A DNA stretch of 53,390 nt from an uncultured Anaeroplasma sp. (GCA_934216145.1 CAKQBG010000006.1:1-53390), one strand, 5' to 3'. Positions 1 through 9,662 are shown, counted from the first letter of the stretch. Translations and numbers: made by a program. Notes: generated by a model from the letters alone, not told the origin.

Positions 1-74
1 GCGCCGTATACGAGACCCGTACGTACGGTGCAATGGGAGGGACGAAAATATTATTTATTTTCTCTCTACCCTAT
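1..74 (+). ncRNA. 3' end of a group II intron (domains V and VI)
   Basis: The first 31 bases fold as a domain V hairpin. GCGCCGTA (1-8) pairs with TACGGTGC (24-31), with the usual two-base CG bulge at 22-23 and a short upper stem TAC/GTA. The triad region reads CGC, a known variant of AGC. A domain VI-like hairpin follows: GGGAGGGA at 35-42 against TCTCTCTACCC near 61-71. It ends CTACCCTAT at 66-74, the usual bacterial intron ending with an unpaired A. These bases are far more GC-rich than what follows. The intron-encoded reverse transcriptase would lie upstream, outside the window. The domain V upper loop is not a clean GNRA, so a degenerate copy is possible. Confidence 0.75.
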
Positions 75-171
75 TATTAAAGATAATTTACAAATTTGAA
101 AAAATGTAGAGTTATTATAACTTTAAACATTTTTTAAAACATTTGAACATAAAAATACCAATCTTCTATTC

Positions 172-199
172 TTGCTTTTATATCTAATTATGTTATAAT
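172..199 (+). promoter_or_regulatory. Promoter of marR-yfcE operon
   Basis: A -35-like TTGCTT (172-177) and a TATAAT -10 (194-199) are 16 bases apart, with an extended TG at 191-192. The predicted start leaves a short leader containing the AGAGG ribosome binding site. Confidence 0.6.
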
Positions 200-222
200 T
201 TCTCTAGAAGAGGATTGATTTT

Positions 223-669
223 ATGAGTAATATTGAAAACAACGTTGAAAATAGAAAACAAATAATAGAAATGCTTAAAAGCATTACTAATTATTTTAAT
301 GATATGAGAGATGTTCTATGTGCTCCTTATGGCTTATCTTCAATTCAAGCCATAATAGTTTTAGATATCTATCATCATCCTAATGAGACAAAAGTAACTG
401 ATATTTGTAAAAGATTAAATAAATCTACAAATACTATTTCCCCATTAATTAATAGATTAATTAAAAAGGAATTTTTATACAAGGAACAAAGTAAGGAAGA
501 CCAAAGAGTCTTTAATGTTCATTTAACTAAAAAAAGTGAAAAAATACTTAATGATATTGTAGTTGACGTTAATGACTTTACATGGCCTATTTTTGATTCA
601 TTTACAGATTCAGAATTTACTCAAATATATAATGCTTTATCAGTAATGAATGGAGTTGTTGAAAAATGA
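223..669 (+). CDS. MarR-family transcriptional regulator
   Basis: This 148-residue protein has the size and layout of a MarR winged-helix dimer. The HTH lies at about residues 50-75 (VTDICKRLNKSTNTISPLINRL). A charged wing follows (KEQSKEDQRVFNVHLTKKS), matching the family's DxR beta-hairpin with DQRV. N- and C-terminal helices would form the dimer interface. MarR proteins usually repress nearby genes in response to small ligands. The stop overlaps the next gene's ATG by 4 nt, so it is translated with the YfcE-like phosphodiesterase, an unusual partner; the targets cannot be read from the sequence. Start ATG 223 has an AGAGG site about 9 bases upstream. Confidence 0.85.
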   Translation: MSNIENNVENRKQIIEMLKSITNYFNDMRDVLCAPYGLSSIQAIIVLDIYHHPNETKVTDICKRLNKSTNTISPLINRLIKKEFLYKEQSKEDQRVFNVHLTKKSEKILNDIVVDVNDFTWPIFDSFTDSEFTQIYNALSVMNGVVEK

Positions 670-1193
670 AATATTTAATTGTATCTGATATTCATGGTTC
701 TAGTGATTCAGCAGCTAAAATTGTTGAAATCTTTAATAATGAAAAATGTGATCAAATACTATGCTTAGGTGATGTATTATATCATGGACCTAGAAATGAT
801 TTACCTTTATATTATGAACCTAAAAAGGTTATCGCTTTACTTAATCCCCTTAGTGATAAAATCATATGTATAAAGGGAAATTGCGAAGCTGAGGTTGACC
901 AAATGGTTTTAAATTTTAAAATCTATGATTATCTAGATTTAGATATTAATGGCTATAAGGCTCACCTTGAACATGGACATCATTTAGATCAATATAAGGG
1001 TACACCTGATGTAATTCTATCTGGACATACTCATGTTCCAGTATTAGCTAAGGAAAATAACGTTTTATATGTTAATCCTGGTAGTATCACTATTCCTAAA
1101 AATAATAGTGAAAGAGGCTATGCTATTTGGGATAATAATGTAATAACCCTATATAATCTATCTGGAAAAGAAATTTTAAGCTATAAATTATAA
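666..1193 (+). CDS. yfcE: YfcE-type metallophosphodiesterase
   Basis: This 175-residue calcineurin-like phosphoesterase has all the metal-binding motifs: DIHG (8-11), GDVLYHGPRN (about 35-44), GNCEAEVD (about 72-79), LEHGHH and SGHTHVP near residue 120, then NPGS. The long GDVLxHGPRN and GNCxxEVDQM strings are typical of E. coli YfcE rather than general MJ0936-like enzymes. The family hydrolyses phosphodiesters with Mn2+ in vitro; the physiological substrate is unknown. It overlaps the MarR gene by 4 nt (ATGA), so it belongs to that operon. No convincing terminator follows before comEA. Confidence 0.87.
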   Translation: MKYLIVSDIHGSSDSAAKIVEIFNNEKCDQILCLGDVLYHGPRNDLPLYYEPKKVIALLNPLSDKIICIKGNCEAEVDQMVLNFKIYDYLDLDINGYKAHLEHGHHLDQYKGTPDVILSGHTHVPVLAKENNVLYVNPGSITIPKNNSERGYAIWDNNVITLYNLSGKEILSYKL

Positions 1194-1248
1194 AAAAATG
1201 AAAAAAAAACAAAAAATCTTTCTATTATTATAATAGGAGGATTTTTTT

Positions 1249-1833
1249 ATGAAGAAAATATTTGAAATAATATTTATAGCTCTTATCGCTATAACAACAA
1301 TTACTCTAACAATAATATCCTATTTTCCCCATAATGCGGAAATAACTGATAAGACTGAAAATACTGCTATAAAAGATAACTACATAATTATAACAATAGA
1401 AGGAGAAATAAATGTTGATAAGCTAGAATTAAAAATACCTAAAGGCCAAACCTATAGATATATTATAAATTCAATAAAAGATAGTTATTTGAATGATTAT
1501 AGTATGCTTGATGATAATTATTCTAAACGCTATTATGAAAATGATACTATTATAATAGCTTCCCAGGATACCCATTCTATAAATAAAGATGAAATAATTA
1601 AAGACCCATCTATAACACCATCAACACCTTCCCTTCCTTCTAATAAAATAAATATAAATAAAGCTAGCTATTATGAATTAATTTCTTTATATGGAATAGG
1701 AGAAAAAAGAGCTAATAATATCCTAGATTATCTAATTGATAATAAATTCACATCATTTACTGAACTACAAAAATTTTTAGGAGTATCAGATGAGGTTATC
1801 AACCGTATTCAGGAACAAGCCATTCTTGAATGA
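1249..1833 (+). CDS. comEA: ComEA-type DNA receptor for competence
   Basis: A 194-residue protein with an N-terminal membrane anchor (residues 4-25, rich in I/A/T). A SLBB-like stretch follows (about 40-105), then a Pro/Ser/Thr linker (SITPSTPSLPS). The C-terminal helix-hairpin-helix domain reads KININKASYYELISLYGIGEKRAN and continues through the second hairpin. This is the classic ComEA order, in which the HhH domain binds incoming double-stranded DNA outside the membrane. AATAGGAGG lies 8 bases before the ATG. The 3' end overlaps comEC by 44 nt. Confidence 0.9.
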   Translation: MKKIFEIIFIALIAITTITLTIISYFPHNAEITDKTENTAIKDNYIIITIEGEINVDKLELKIPKGQTYRYIINSIKDSYLNDYSMLDDNYSKRYYENDTIIIASQDTHSINKDEIIKDPSITPSTPSLPSNKININKASYYELISLYGIGEKRANNILDYLIDNKFTSFTELQKFLGVSDEVINRIQEQAILE

Positions 1834-3904
1834 ACTTCATTATCCTGTATTAGGAATAATACTAGCTCTTTTAGCCTTACGTTATCCCTTTCTTTATTTA
1901 TTTTTAGGCTTTTTTTTGATTTTTATTATCAAAAGAAGGAAGATATTAATATTTACAATTATCCTATTAATTTTTTCAATTTTAAGAACAATACAAATTG
2001 ATTACACCCATCAAAATCTTATTGATGGAAATTATAATGGAATAGTTACTGATATTGAAAATGAAAATAGCTATATACTATTAACCAATAAAGGTAAAAT
2101 TAGAGTAACAAGCTATCAACATAATGAAAAGATAGGAAATAGAATAGAAGTAGAATTATTGATCACTGAAATAAGTGATAAATCCTATCAAGAGGATTTT
2201 AGTTATAAGGATTATTTATATTCAAAGGGTATTTATTATACTGCAAAAGAAATTAATATTATAAATAGTAATGAATGCTTTTATTTTAATAGTATTAAAT
2301 ATAATTTACTAAGCTTTTATAAGGATAAATTAAGTATAGAAAGCTATCAATATGTAAGTGCCTTAGTATTTGCTGATAACGTATTTTCTGATACTCTTAA
2401 GGATTGTTATTCAATGCTTGGAATATCTCATATTTTAGCTGTTAGTGGAATGCATATAATGCTTTTATATGGAATATTATGCTGTATTTTATTACATTTA
2501 TTTCATTATTATAAAAAAAACATTCCCTTAATAATTGTAGCTATTTATATAATACTTATTGGATGTCCTATATCAGCACTTAGAGCTTTATTATTTTTAA
2601 TATTATCTACTATTAATAAAAAGAGTAAGGTTAGCTATACAAGGCTTGATATTTTTTCAATATCATTTATATTAATGATTATTATTAATCCCTACCAGCT
2701 TTATTATATTGGCTTTATATTAAGCTATTTAGTAAGCTTTATATTGATCTATTCTATTGATTTATTAAAAGCTAAAACTAAGCTAAAAAGAAGCTATGAA
2801 AGCTATATCTTAATATATTTTACAACTCTACCATTTGTTAGTAGTATGAATAATCAAATAAGTATATTATCCTTTTTATTGTCTCCATTATTATCTATTA
2901 TATGTGGAATAATATTTATACCCTTAGCTTATTTAATTACGGTAATTCCAGCTTTAGATATATTAGCTAAGTATATATTTATATTTTTTAACCAATATGT
3001 TACGGTAATGGCTAATATAAGCCCTAAAATAAATATTAGAAGCTTTAATATTTATTTTGGTATTATTTATTATTTTCTATGGGGATTATATTTAATTGCT
3101 AGAATAAATAATAAATTTAAATTTAGAACAATTATTTCCTTTATTATTTTTTTATCAATTTATATAAATATAGATTATGCTAATTTTTATACTAGAATAA
3201 CTTTTATTGATGTAGGACAAGGAGATGGAGCGTTAATTAGATTAAAAAATAATAGTGGTATTATTGTTGTAGATTGTTATAAGTCAATGGATTATTTAAA
3301 AAATATGGGAATATCTAGAATTGATTATTTAATATTAACTCATTCTGATAATGATCATATAGCTGAATATAAGGAATGTATTGAATATTTTAATATAGGA
3401 AGTATTTTATATTCTAAATATGATAAGGTAATGGAAGATTATTTAAAGGATTATGATAATATCTATTCAATTAAAGGAGGAGTGAAGATTAATATTAATG
3501 AATATGAGCTTATGTTTTTAGGTCCTATAAATTGCTATAATGAAATTAACAGTAATAGTATTGTTTTTTCCTTTAATTATGATAATCATAGAGTATTATT
3601 TACTGGGGATATGACTATAGAAGAGGAAAATGATATCATTAGAAGCTATTCTAATTTTTTAGAAAGTGAAGTATTAAAAGTAGCTCATCATGGTTCTAAA
3701 ACTTCATCAAGTGATGAAATGTTAAATTTAATTAAGCCAAAATATTCAATTGTTTCGGTAGGGTTAAATAACAACTATGGTTTACCAGATGATGAGGTGA
3801 TTGAAAGATTAAGGTGTTATGGAGAGATCTATGAGACTAGATATACAGGAAATATAGAATTTAGCTTTTTTGGTAATAAATTGTTTATTCAAAAATATCG
3901 ATAA
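1790..3904 (+). CDS. comEC: ComEC/Rec2 DNA-uptake channel
   Basis: 704 residues, close to the usual family length. In order: an N-terminal membrane and OB-like region (DUF4131-like, to about 160); the Competence domain with many membrane helices, marked by GISHILAVSGMHIMLLYGIL near residue 215; and a C-terminal metallo-beta-lactamase domain with THSDNDH and AHHGSKTSSSDE. ComEC forms the channel for single-stranded DNA import, and its MBL domain is thought to degrade the other strand. ATG 1790 is chosen because TTAGGAG ends 6 bases upstream. A TTG at 1826 overlapping the comEA stop is the alternative. With comEA this suggests real or recent natural competence. Confidence 0.92.
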   Translation: MRLSTVFRNKPFLNELHYPVLGIILALLALRYPFLYLFLGFFLIFIIKRRKILIFTIILLIFSILRTIQIDYTHQNLIDGNYNGIVTDIENENSYILLTNKGKIRVTSYQHNEKIGNRIEVELLITEISDKSYQEDFSYKDYLYSKGIYYTAKEINIINSNECFYFNSIKYNLLSFYKDKLSIESYQYVSALVFADNVFSDTLKDCYSMLGISHILAVSGMHIMLLYGILCCILLHLFHYYKKNIPLIIVAIYIILIGCPISALRALLFLILSTINKKSKVSYTRLDIFSISFILMIIINPYQLYYIGFILSYLVSFILIYSIDLLKAKTKLKRSYESYILIYFTTLPFVSSMNNQISILSFLLSPLLSIICGIIFIPLAYLITVIPALDILAKYIFIFFNQYVTVMANISPKINIRSFNIYFGIIYYFLWGLYLIARINNKFKFRTIISFIIFLSIYINIDYANFYTRITFIDVGQGDGALIRLKNNSGIIVVDCYKSMDYLKNMGISRIDYLILTHSDNDHIAEYKECIEYFNIGSILYSKYDKVMEDYLKDYDNIYSIKGGVKININEYELMFLGPINCYNEINSNSIVFSFNYDNHRVLFTGDMTIEEENDIIRSYSNFLESEVLKVAHHGSKTSSSDEMLNLIKPKYSIVSVGLNNNYGLPDDEVIERLRCYGEIYETRYTGNIEFSFFGNKLFIQKYR

Positions 3905-3939
3905 TATGATAAAATATTATTGAGATTTGGAGGCAGCAT

Positions 3940-5154
3940 ATGAAGATTTATGAATGTGTAATAAATAATGTTAAAACTAAAGGTTCTTTTTTTAGTGATG
4001 ATGATTTTGGTTCTTTCTTTTTCACTGATAAAATAGATAATGAATTAGATTTTATGGAATATTCTAGCCTTAGTATTTCTAATGATTCTATTTTAATTAA
4101 TAGTAGTATGAGTGGATATAGGATCTTTAAGCTTTTAAGAAAAAAGAAATATGTTTACGCTATTGCGATAAATAATAAGGATGAATTTAATGTAGAATAT
4201 TTATCACTTGATGATTTATCTATTCAAAGTGATTTTAGTCTTTTTACAGGTGGAGATGTATTAGAGTATTTAGCTGATATTTGTGAGCTTCCTACTGGTA
4301 ATTTTATTGTTGGAAATGTTCAGGATTATATTTCTTCTATTGAAAAAATATTATCTGGATATACTGATAAAGAAGCTTTTTTTAGAGGTCATTATTATTA
4401 TAAATATGAATTAGTTCCTTCTTTGTATCGCAAAAAGAAGTATTATGAGAATGAATCTTTTATGTATATGGATTTTAAAACTCAGTTTTATAGAGAATTA
4501 TCAAATAAGAAATATATTGAAATATTAACAACTATGCAACATTATCGTATGCCTACAAGGCTATTAGATACTACCTCTAATCCTCTTGTTGCGTTATACA
4601 TGGCTTGTGATAAGCCTTATAATTTTAAAAGTAAGAATTATGGTATTGGTGAAGTTGTTCTTATGACTGAGGATAGAAGAAATATTAAATATTCTGATAG
4701 TAATGTTGTTTCGTTATTATCATGTCTTGCGGTATTAGAGACTAATTATAAACAAGAACTATATGAAAAGATTATGGAATCCTTAGAAAAGAAGGATCCT
4801 TCAATTTATCAGAATTCTATGGCCTATAAGAGATTTAAGGCAGAAGTTCAATCAGAGCTTCCTTATTTTGATGATTCATTTTTTACACCTGAGGTCTTAC
4901 TTCATCCTAAACATGTTAAGGTTGGCATGATTAATGATAGAATAATTGCTCAAAGTGGTTCTTTTATTTTATTTGGTCTTTGTAATTATTTAACTGGAGA
5001 ATATTGTCCTTTAACTACTGTTACTAAAGAGAGAATATTTATAGTTCATAGAGATTATATTACTAAGCAGCTTGAACTTTTAAATATTAATACTGGTACT
5101 ATGTATCCTGATAAGGATCATATGTCATCTATTATTACTAGAAGCTATGAGTAA
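3940..5154 (+). CDS. FRG-domain protein
   Basis: A 404-residue soluble protein. An FRG domain lies at about residues 135-280: FFRGHYYYKYELVPSLYRKK, then the strongly conserved TTMQHYRMPTRLLDTTSNP with LVALYMAC after it. FRG is named for its FRG motif and is found in many bacteria and phages, often beside defence or toxin genes; its biochemical role is not settled. The N-terminal 130 residues are not recognised. GGAGG sits 6 bases before the ATG, and asnB follows 50 nt later on the same strand. The family call is secure; the function is unknown. Confidence 0.8.
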   Translation: MKIYECVINNVKTKGSFFSDDDFGSFFFTDKIDNELDFMEYSSLSISNDSILINSSMSGYRIFKLLRKKKYVYAIAINNKDEFNVEYLSLDDLSIQSDFSLFTGGDVLEYLADICELPTGNFIVGNVQDYISSIEKILSGYTDKEAFFRGHYYYKYELVPSLYRKKKYYENESFMYMDFKTQFYRELSNKKYIEILTTMQHYRMPTRLLDTTSNPLVALYMACDKPYNFKSKNYGIGEVVLMTEDRRNIKYSDSNVVSLLSCLAVLETNYKQELYEKIMESLEKKDPSIYQNSMAYKRFKAEVQSELPYFDDSFFTPEVLLHPKHVKVGMINDRIIAQSGSFILFGLCNYLTGEYCPLTTVTKERIFIVHRDYITKQLELLNINTGTMYPDKDHMSSIITRSYE

Positions 5155-5204
5155 TTAGTAACATAGAAAATAATTCCTCATATTATAATAACGGAGTTGA
5201 GATA

Positions 5205-6998
5205 ATGTGTGGAATACTATATAAAAGTAGGCTTTATGGAGGAAATGATGAATCTTTATTCATTTCTGCATTAAGAACTATTAAACATAGAGGTCCTGAT
5301 GAAGAAGGTATTTTATTTACAAATAAGCATATGCTTGGGCATGAAAGACTGTCTATTGTAGATTTAAATTATGGTCATCAGCCAATGAGTATTATTAATA
5401 AGCATTTAATATATAATGGTGAGCTTTATAATTTAGATGAGCTTGAAAAAATATTAGATATTAATGATATTAATGGTGATACTAACATATTAATTGAGCT
5501 TTTAAATAAATATGGAATTGATATTTTAAATAAGCTTAATGGTATATACGGCTTTGTGTTTATAGATAATGATGTTGTTTATGCAGCTAGAGATCCCTTC
5601 GGTGTAAAGCCTCTTTTTTATTCTTTAATCGATAATGATATTATTATTTCCTCAGAGATCAAGGCTATATTAAAGCTAAAGGGTGAAGCTATTGTTGATA
5701 GTGAGGGACTTAAAGAGCTAATAGGTATGGGACCATCTCATAGTATTGGTAAGACTATTTATAAGGGTATTTATGAGCTTCCACCTGGTGCGTATTTAAA
5801 ATATCAGGATGGAAAATATGAGATTGTTAAATATTATACACTTCCTACCTATAAGCTTAATATAAGCTATGATGAAGCTAAAAATAAGGTTAGAGAGCTT
5901 TTATTAGATGCGATTAAAAGACAAATGATATCTGATGTAGATGTTGCGACATTTTTATCTGGCGGTTTAGATTCATCTATTATTTCTACTATTGTTGCTA
6001 AGAATAAGAAAAGCTTAGATTGCTATACTATTGATTATGAGGATAATGAAAAGGATTTTAAGCCTAATGAATTTGAAAGAAGTAGAGATTATGATTATGC
6101 TTTATTAGTTAGTAATGATATAAAGGCTAATTTACATAGAGCGTTAATTGATAATGATACCTTAATTAATAATTTAAAAAGAGCGGTTATTTGTAAGGAC
6201 GGACCAGGTATGACTGATATTGATTCATCAATGATTTATATTGCCGAAGAGATTTCTAAGAAGTATAAGGTTGCGTTATCTGGTGAATGTGCTGATGAGC
6301 TTTTTGGAGGGTATAGCTGGTTTTATACAAAGGCTAAGGAAAAGAACACTTTCCCTTGGATTAGGAACTTAAAAGATAGAGAGAATTTACTTAATGAGAA
6401 ATGGAAGAGAAAACTTAATATTAGTGAATATGTTAAGAATGAATATTTAATGTCCTTAAATGAAGCACCCATTTCTAATTTAGATAATCAATTAGAGATA
6501 AAGGATAGACAAATGACCTATTTAAATATTAGGTATTTCATGACTAATTTACTTGACCGTAAGGATAGAATGACTATGGGAGCTAATCCCCCATTAGAGG
6601 CAAGAGTGCCATTTTGTGACAAAAAGCTAGTTGAGTTTTTATATAATTTACCATTTAAATATAAGTATCGCTTTAAAACTGAAAAGAAGATTTTAAGAGA
6701 TGCTTTTAGTGGTTATGTGAATGATAGTGTTATTAATAGAAAGAAGAGTCCATATCCAAAGAGTAATTCAAAGGAATATGAGAAAAGAGTTAAAGAGCTT
6801 TTAAAAGAAGTTTTAAAGGATAAGAATAGTATTTTATATGAATTATTTGATATTGATAAGATAAATAGCTTAATAGAATCTAATGAAGAATTAAGTACTC
6901 CATGGTATGGTCAATTAATGAGAAAGACAGCTTTCTTTGCTTATTTATACCAAATTGATTATTGGTATAGAGAATATAATATAAGGATTGAGGATTAA
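5205..6998 (+). CDS. asnB: Asparagine synthase (glutamine-hydrolysing)
   Basis: 597 residues. Met1 is followed by Cys2 (MCGI), the N-terminal nucleophile of the Ntn glutaminase domain, with KHRGPDEEG near 25-33. The C-terminal synthetase has the PPi-loop SGGLDSS near residue 250 and further conserved text (ALSGECADELFGGY, LEARVPF). AsnB makes Asn from Asp, Gln and ATP. Related amidotransferases acting on peptidoglycan or sugar acids share this architecture, but nothing here favours those roles. GGAG lies about 9 nt before the ATG. The stop shares one base with the next ATG (TAATG), so the small GerW-like gene is translationally coupled. Confidence 0.93.
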   Translation: MCGILYKSRLYGGNDESLFISALRTIKHRGPDEEGILFTNKHMLGHERLSIVDLNYGHQPMSIINKHLIYNGELYNLDELEKILDINDINGDTNILIELLNKYGIDILNKLNGIYGFVFIDNDVVYAARDPFGVKPLFYSLIDNDIIISSEIKAILKLKGEAIVDSEGLKELIGMGPSHSIGKTIYKGIYELPPGAYLKYQDGKYEIVKYYTLPTYKLNISYDEAKNKVRELLLDAIKRQMISDVDVATFLSGGLDSSIISTIVAKNKKSLDCYTIDYEDNEKDFKPNEFERSRDYDYALLVSNDIKANLHRALIDNDTLINNLKRAVICKDGPGMTDIDSSMIYIAEEISKKYKVALSGECADELFGGYSWFYTKAKEKNTFPWIRNLKDRENLLNEKWKRKLNISEYVKNEYLMSLNEAPISNLDNQLEIKDRQMTYLNIRYFMTNLLDRKDRMTMGANPPLEARVPFCDKKLVEFLYNLPFKYKYRFKTEKKILRDAFSGYVNDSVINRKKSPYPKSNSKEYEKRVKELLKEVLKDKNSILYELFDIDKINSLIESNEELSTPWYGQLMRKTAFFAYLYQIDYWYREYNIRIED

Positions 6999-7327
6999 TG
7001 GAAAATTTTGATTTTATAAATAAGCTTCTAGATGGAAGAATTGTTTTTGGAGCTAAAGAAATGATTAATGAGAGAATAGGCTTAATTCCTGTTTATTCAA
7101 CTAAAATACAATTTTTTAATTTAAAAACAGATATTAAGAAAAATTTAGGTGATGGTGGAAGTGGAAGCTTAAGTATTAAGCCAATTTGTATTTTAAAGAT
7201 TAATGGAGATAGTGTTGATATTATATCGTTAACTGATGAGGTATCACATGAGGGGATACTTGATAATATTCCTTCCCTCTTTTCTAATGTAGATATCAAT
7301 AGTTTATTTAAAGGATTTAAATCATGA
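6998..7327 (+). CDS. Small GerW/YtfJ-like protein
   Basis: A 109-residue protein with a glycine-rich turn (LGDGGSGSLSIKPICILKI) resembling the GGGSGxGVSIxPVAFLVI core of GerW/YtfJ spore proteins. The ending (LDNIPSLFSNVDINSLF) also resembles the GerW C-terminus. The N-terminus is short for that family. GerW contributes to spore germination in Bacillus. Whether this organism sporulates cannot be judged here, and GerW-like proteins also occur in non-spore-formers. It overlaps asnB by one base and ends at a terminator. Confidence 0.5.
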   Translation: MENFDFINKLLDGRIVFGAKEMINERIGLIPVYSTKIQFFNLKTDIKKNLGDGGSGSLSIKPICILKINGDSVDIISLTDEVSHEGILDNIPSLFSNVDINSLFKGFKS

Positions 7328-7350
7328 TGAGCTTTTTAGCTCATTTTTTT
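7327..7350 (+). terminator. Terminator of the FRG-asnB-gerW-like unit
   Basis: ATGAGC (7327-7332) pairs with GCTCAT (7339-7344) around a TTTTTA loop, followed by a T run to 7350. Confidence 0.75.
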
Positions 7351-7361
7351 CATAATAAAAA

Positions 7362-7380
7362 GGAGCCGAAGCTCCATTTT
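7362..7380 (-). terminator. Terminator of the GH31 gene
   Basis: Read on the minus strand, GGAGC-TTCG-GCTCC is a stem with a stable UUCG tetraloop, followed by CTTTTTA. It lies just beyond the minus-strand stop codon. Confidence 0.75.
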
Positions 7381-7381
7381 A

Positions 7382-9649
7382 TTATAATGCTATATTTATA
7401 GTTGAATTAATTAGGTTAGTTAGATCGTCAATTAAATATTCCTTATTATTATATTTAATTATTATTTTATTATAAATTGGATAACCATTATGTAATAATT
7501 TAATTGAAACTAAATTATCATTATGCTTAAATTTATATAAATTATATTCGGATTTTTGATATTTAAAATCACTACCATTATCTTGATAATGAATATATTC
7601 TCCATTACCATTGAATATATTAAGAATTAAGGTATCCTCTTTATCATCAATATATTGTTTTAAAGGATATTCTGGAATTATGGCACCTTCTTTTATAAAA
7701 ATCGGCATTGAATCTAATGGGGCATCTACAATATGATAGCCTGCATTATATTTTTCTTTAGTAAAATAATTATACCAATTACCTTCAGGAAGATATACCA
7801 TTTTCTTTTTAGCACCCTGAGTTACTATAGGAGAAGCAATTAAGTATTTACCTAGCATTAATTCATCATTAAGCTCATAGGTATTAATATCATTTTCATA
7901 TTCTAATACTAATGGTCTAGCAACAGGAATACCAGTTTTTTCTGCTTCATAGAATAAATCATAAATATAGGGAATAATTCTATATCTAAAATTTACTGCT
8001 TTTCTATAAATATCTATCATCTCTTCATCATAGCACCAAGGCTCTTGACGTCTTGTTCCCATAGCGGAATGATTTCTAAATAGAGGGGTGACACTACCAA
8101 GCCATACCCATCTAGCTAATAGCTCTTTTGTACAATCACTACTGAAGCCACCTACATCACAGCCTGAAAATGCAAATCCAGAAAGCCCTAAATTTAAAAT
8201 AATAGGTATAGCCATTTCTAGATGCGCCCAAATACTATGATTATCTCCTGTCCAAACTGTTGAATATTTTTGAGTTCCACTATAAGCAGCACGAGTAATA
8301 ATATAAGGACGTCTTTTATCATATTCCTTTAAGCCCTGATATGTCGCGATTGCCATATAATGAGCATAAACATTATGTACCTCATCATGATAATGAATTT
8401 TGCCATTCTTACCTTTGAATTCAACATTATCAGGTAATGGTCCTTTAAAAGAAGCAGGTTCATTCATATCATTCCAAATGCCTCTAACTCCTAAATCAAC
8501 TAAAAATTTAGTATTATTACTCCACCATTTTTGAACATCAGGATTAATAAATGAAGGAAATATAGCTTCACCTGGCCAAACCTCATTAATATAGGTTTCT
8601 TTGTTTAATGTTGCCGCATAGTCATTTTTTATAGCTTCATCATATATTTTGTAGCCTACTTCCTTTTTAACACCTGGGTCAATTATAGTAACAACTTTAA
8701 ATCCCTCATTATTAAGCTTTTCTATAGTATCCTTTAAATTAGGGAAACTTTTTTCGCTATATGTAAAAACCTTATAATGATCCATATAATCAATATCTAA
8801 AAATAATGTATCACAAGGTATATTATTTTTTCTATATTCTTTAGCTATTAATAATAATTCATCCTTATTCATATAGCTCCATCTAGATTGTTGATGACCT
8901 AATGTGAATCTTTGTGGTAATGGAGCTCTGCCTGTAATACTAGTATATCCTTCAATAACGTCTTTAATAGTTTTACCACCAAAAAAGAAATAATTAATAT
9001 TACCCTTATCAAAGGCTATTTTAATATAATCTGTATTTTCTTTTCCTAAATCAAAATAGCTTTTATAGGTATTATCAAAGAAATATCCATAATTATATTC
9101 TTTATTATGAACTATAAAGAAAGGAATAGATTTATATAATGCTTTAAAGCAATCTACCTGTGGAGCAGGATTATCAGTGTTCCACATTTCATAATCATAG
9201 CTTCTTTTATTTAAAAAGCCTGTTTTTTCACCTAAGCCATAAATATAATCATCCTTATTTATTTTTTTATTCCAAACAAATTTATTCTTATTTTTCTTAT
9301 TAACACTATGACCCTCCTTTTCTAAAAGCTCATAGTTGATAGAATCAATATCACGTTCTAGAACGACATTATCACTAGATAATAAATTATCATTTTGATA
9401 TATATCAATCATAAAGTCATCCTTTATTACTACCTTATAAGAGGAGGTAACAATATTAATATTATCATTATCCCTATAGGTAATAAATTTAATATTATCT
9501 TTAGCTTCAATATTAAATTGTAAATCACTAATACTAGCTTCTCTAAAATTAAAGATAGTATCCCCTAAAACAGCTACTATTCTTTCATAGCCTTCAAATT
9601 CAATATGAATTTGATTTTGATTAATTGAATAATTTTTAATCTTGTTCAT
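7382..9649 (-). CDS. Glycoside hydrolase family 31 alpha-glucosidase
   Basis: 755 residues with the GH31 layout: N-terminal beta-sandwich (to about 230), a (beta/alpha)8 barrel and C-terminal beta domains. The nucleophile region is GIWNDMNEPASF near residue 393, and the acid/base region is WTGDNHS near residue 470. GYFFDNTY and GLGEKTG are also typical. GH31 enzymes release glucose from alpha-glucosides such as maltose and isomaltose; alpha-xylosidases share the fold. No signal peptide is visible, so it should act in the cytoplasm on imported oligosaccharides. AAGGAGC precedes the ATG. It is a single-gene unit, divergent from the murF-like gene, with a palindrome in its leader. Confidence 0.92.
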   Translation of the reverse strand: MNKIKNYSINQNQIHIEFEGYERIVAVLGDTIFNFREASISDLQFNIEAKDNIKFITYRDNDNINIVTSSYKVVIKDDFMIDIYQNDNLLSSDNVVLERDIDSINYELLEKEGHSVNKKNKNKFVWNKKINKDDYIYGLGEKTGFLNKRSYDYEMWNTDNPAPQVDCFKALYKSIPFFIVHNKEYNYGYFFDNTYKSYFDLGKENTDYIKIAFDKGNINYFFFGGKTIKDVIEGYTSITGRAPLPQRFTLGHQQSRWSYMNKDELLLIAKEYRKNNIPCDTLFLDIDYMDHYKVFTYSEKSFPNLKDTIEKLNNEGFKVVTIIDPGVKKEVGYKIYDEAIKNDYAATLNKETYINEVWPGEAIFPSFINPDVQKWWSNNTKFLVDLGVRGIWNDMNEPASFKGPLPDNVEFKGKNGKIHYHDEVHNVYAHYMAIATYQGLKEYDKRRPYIITRAAYSGTQKYSTVWTGDNHSIWAHLEMAIPIILNLGLSGFAFSGCDVGGFSSDCTKELLARWVWLGSVTPLFRNHSAMGTRRQEPWCYDEEMIDIYRKAVNFRYRIIPYIYDLFYEAEKTGIPVARPLVLEYENDINTYELNDELMLGKYLIASPIVTQGAKKKMVYLPEGNWYNYFTKEKYNAGYHIVDAPLDSMPIFIKEGAIIPEYPLKQYIDDKEDTLILNIFNGNGEYIHYQDNGSDFKYQKSEYNLYKFKHNDNLVSIKLLHNGYPIYNKIIIKYNNKEYLIDDLTNLINSTINIAL

Positions 9650-9662
9650 ATAATGCTCCTTA

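Noticed and set aside
1228..1236. TATAAT-like box just before comEA as a promoter
   Set aside because: A start from it would fall inside the AGGAGG site, leaving no usable leader.
7093..7299. Minus-strand 68-codon ORF opposite the GerW-like gene
   Set aside because: No ribosome site, no family text; a shadow of the plus-strand gene.
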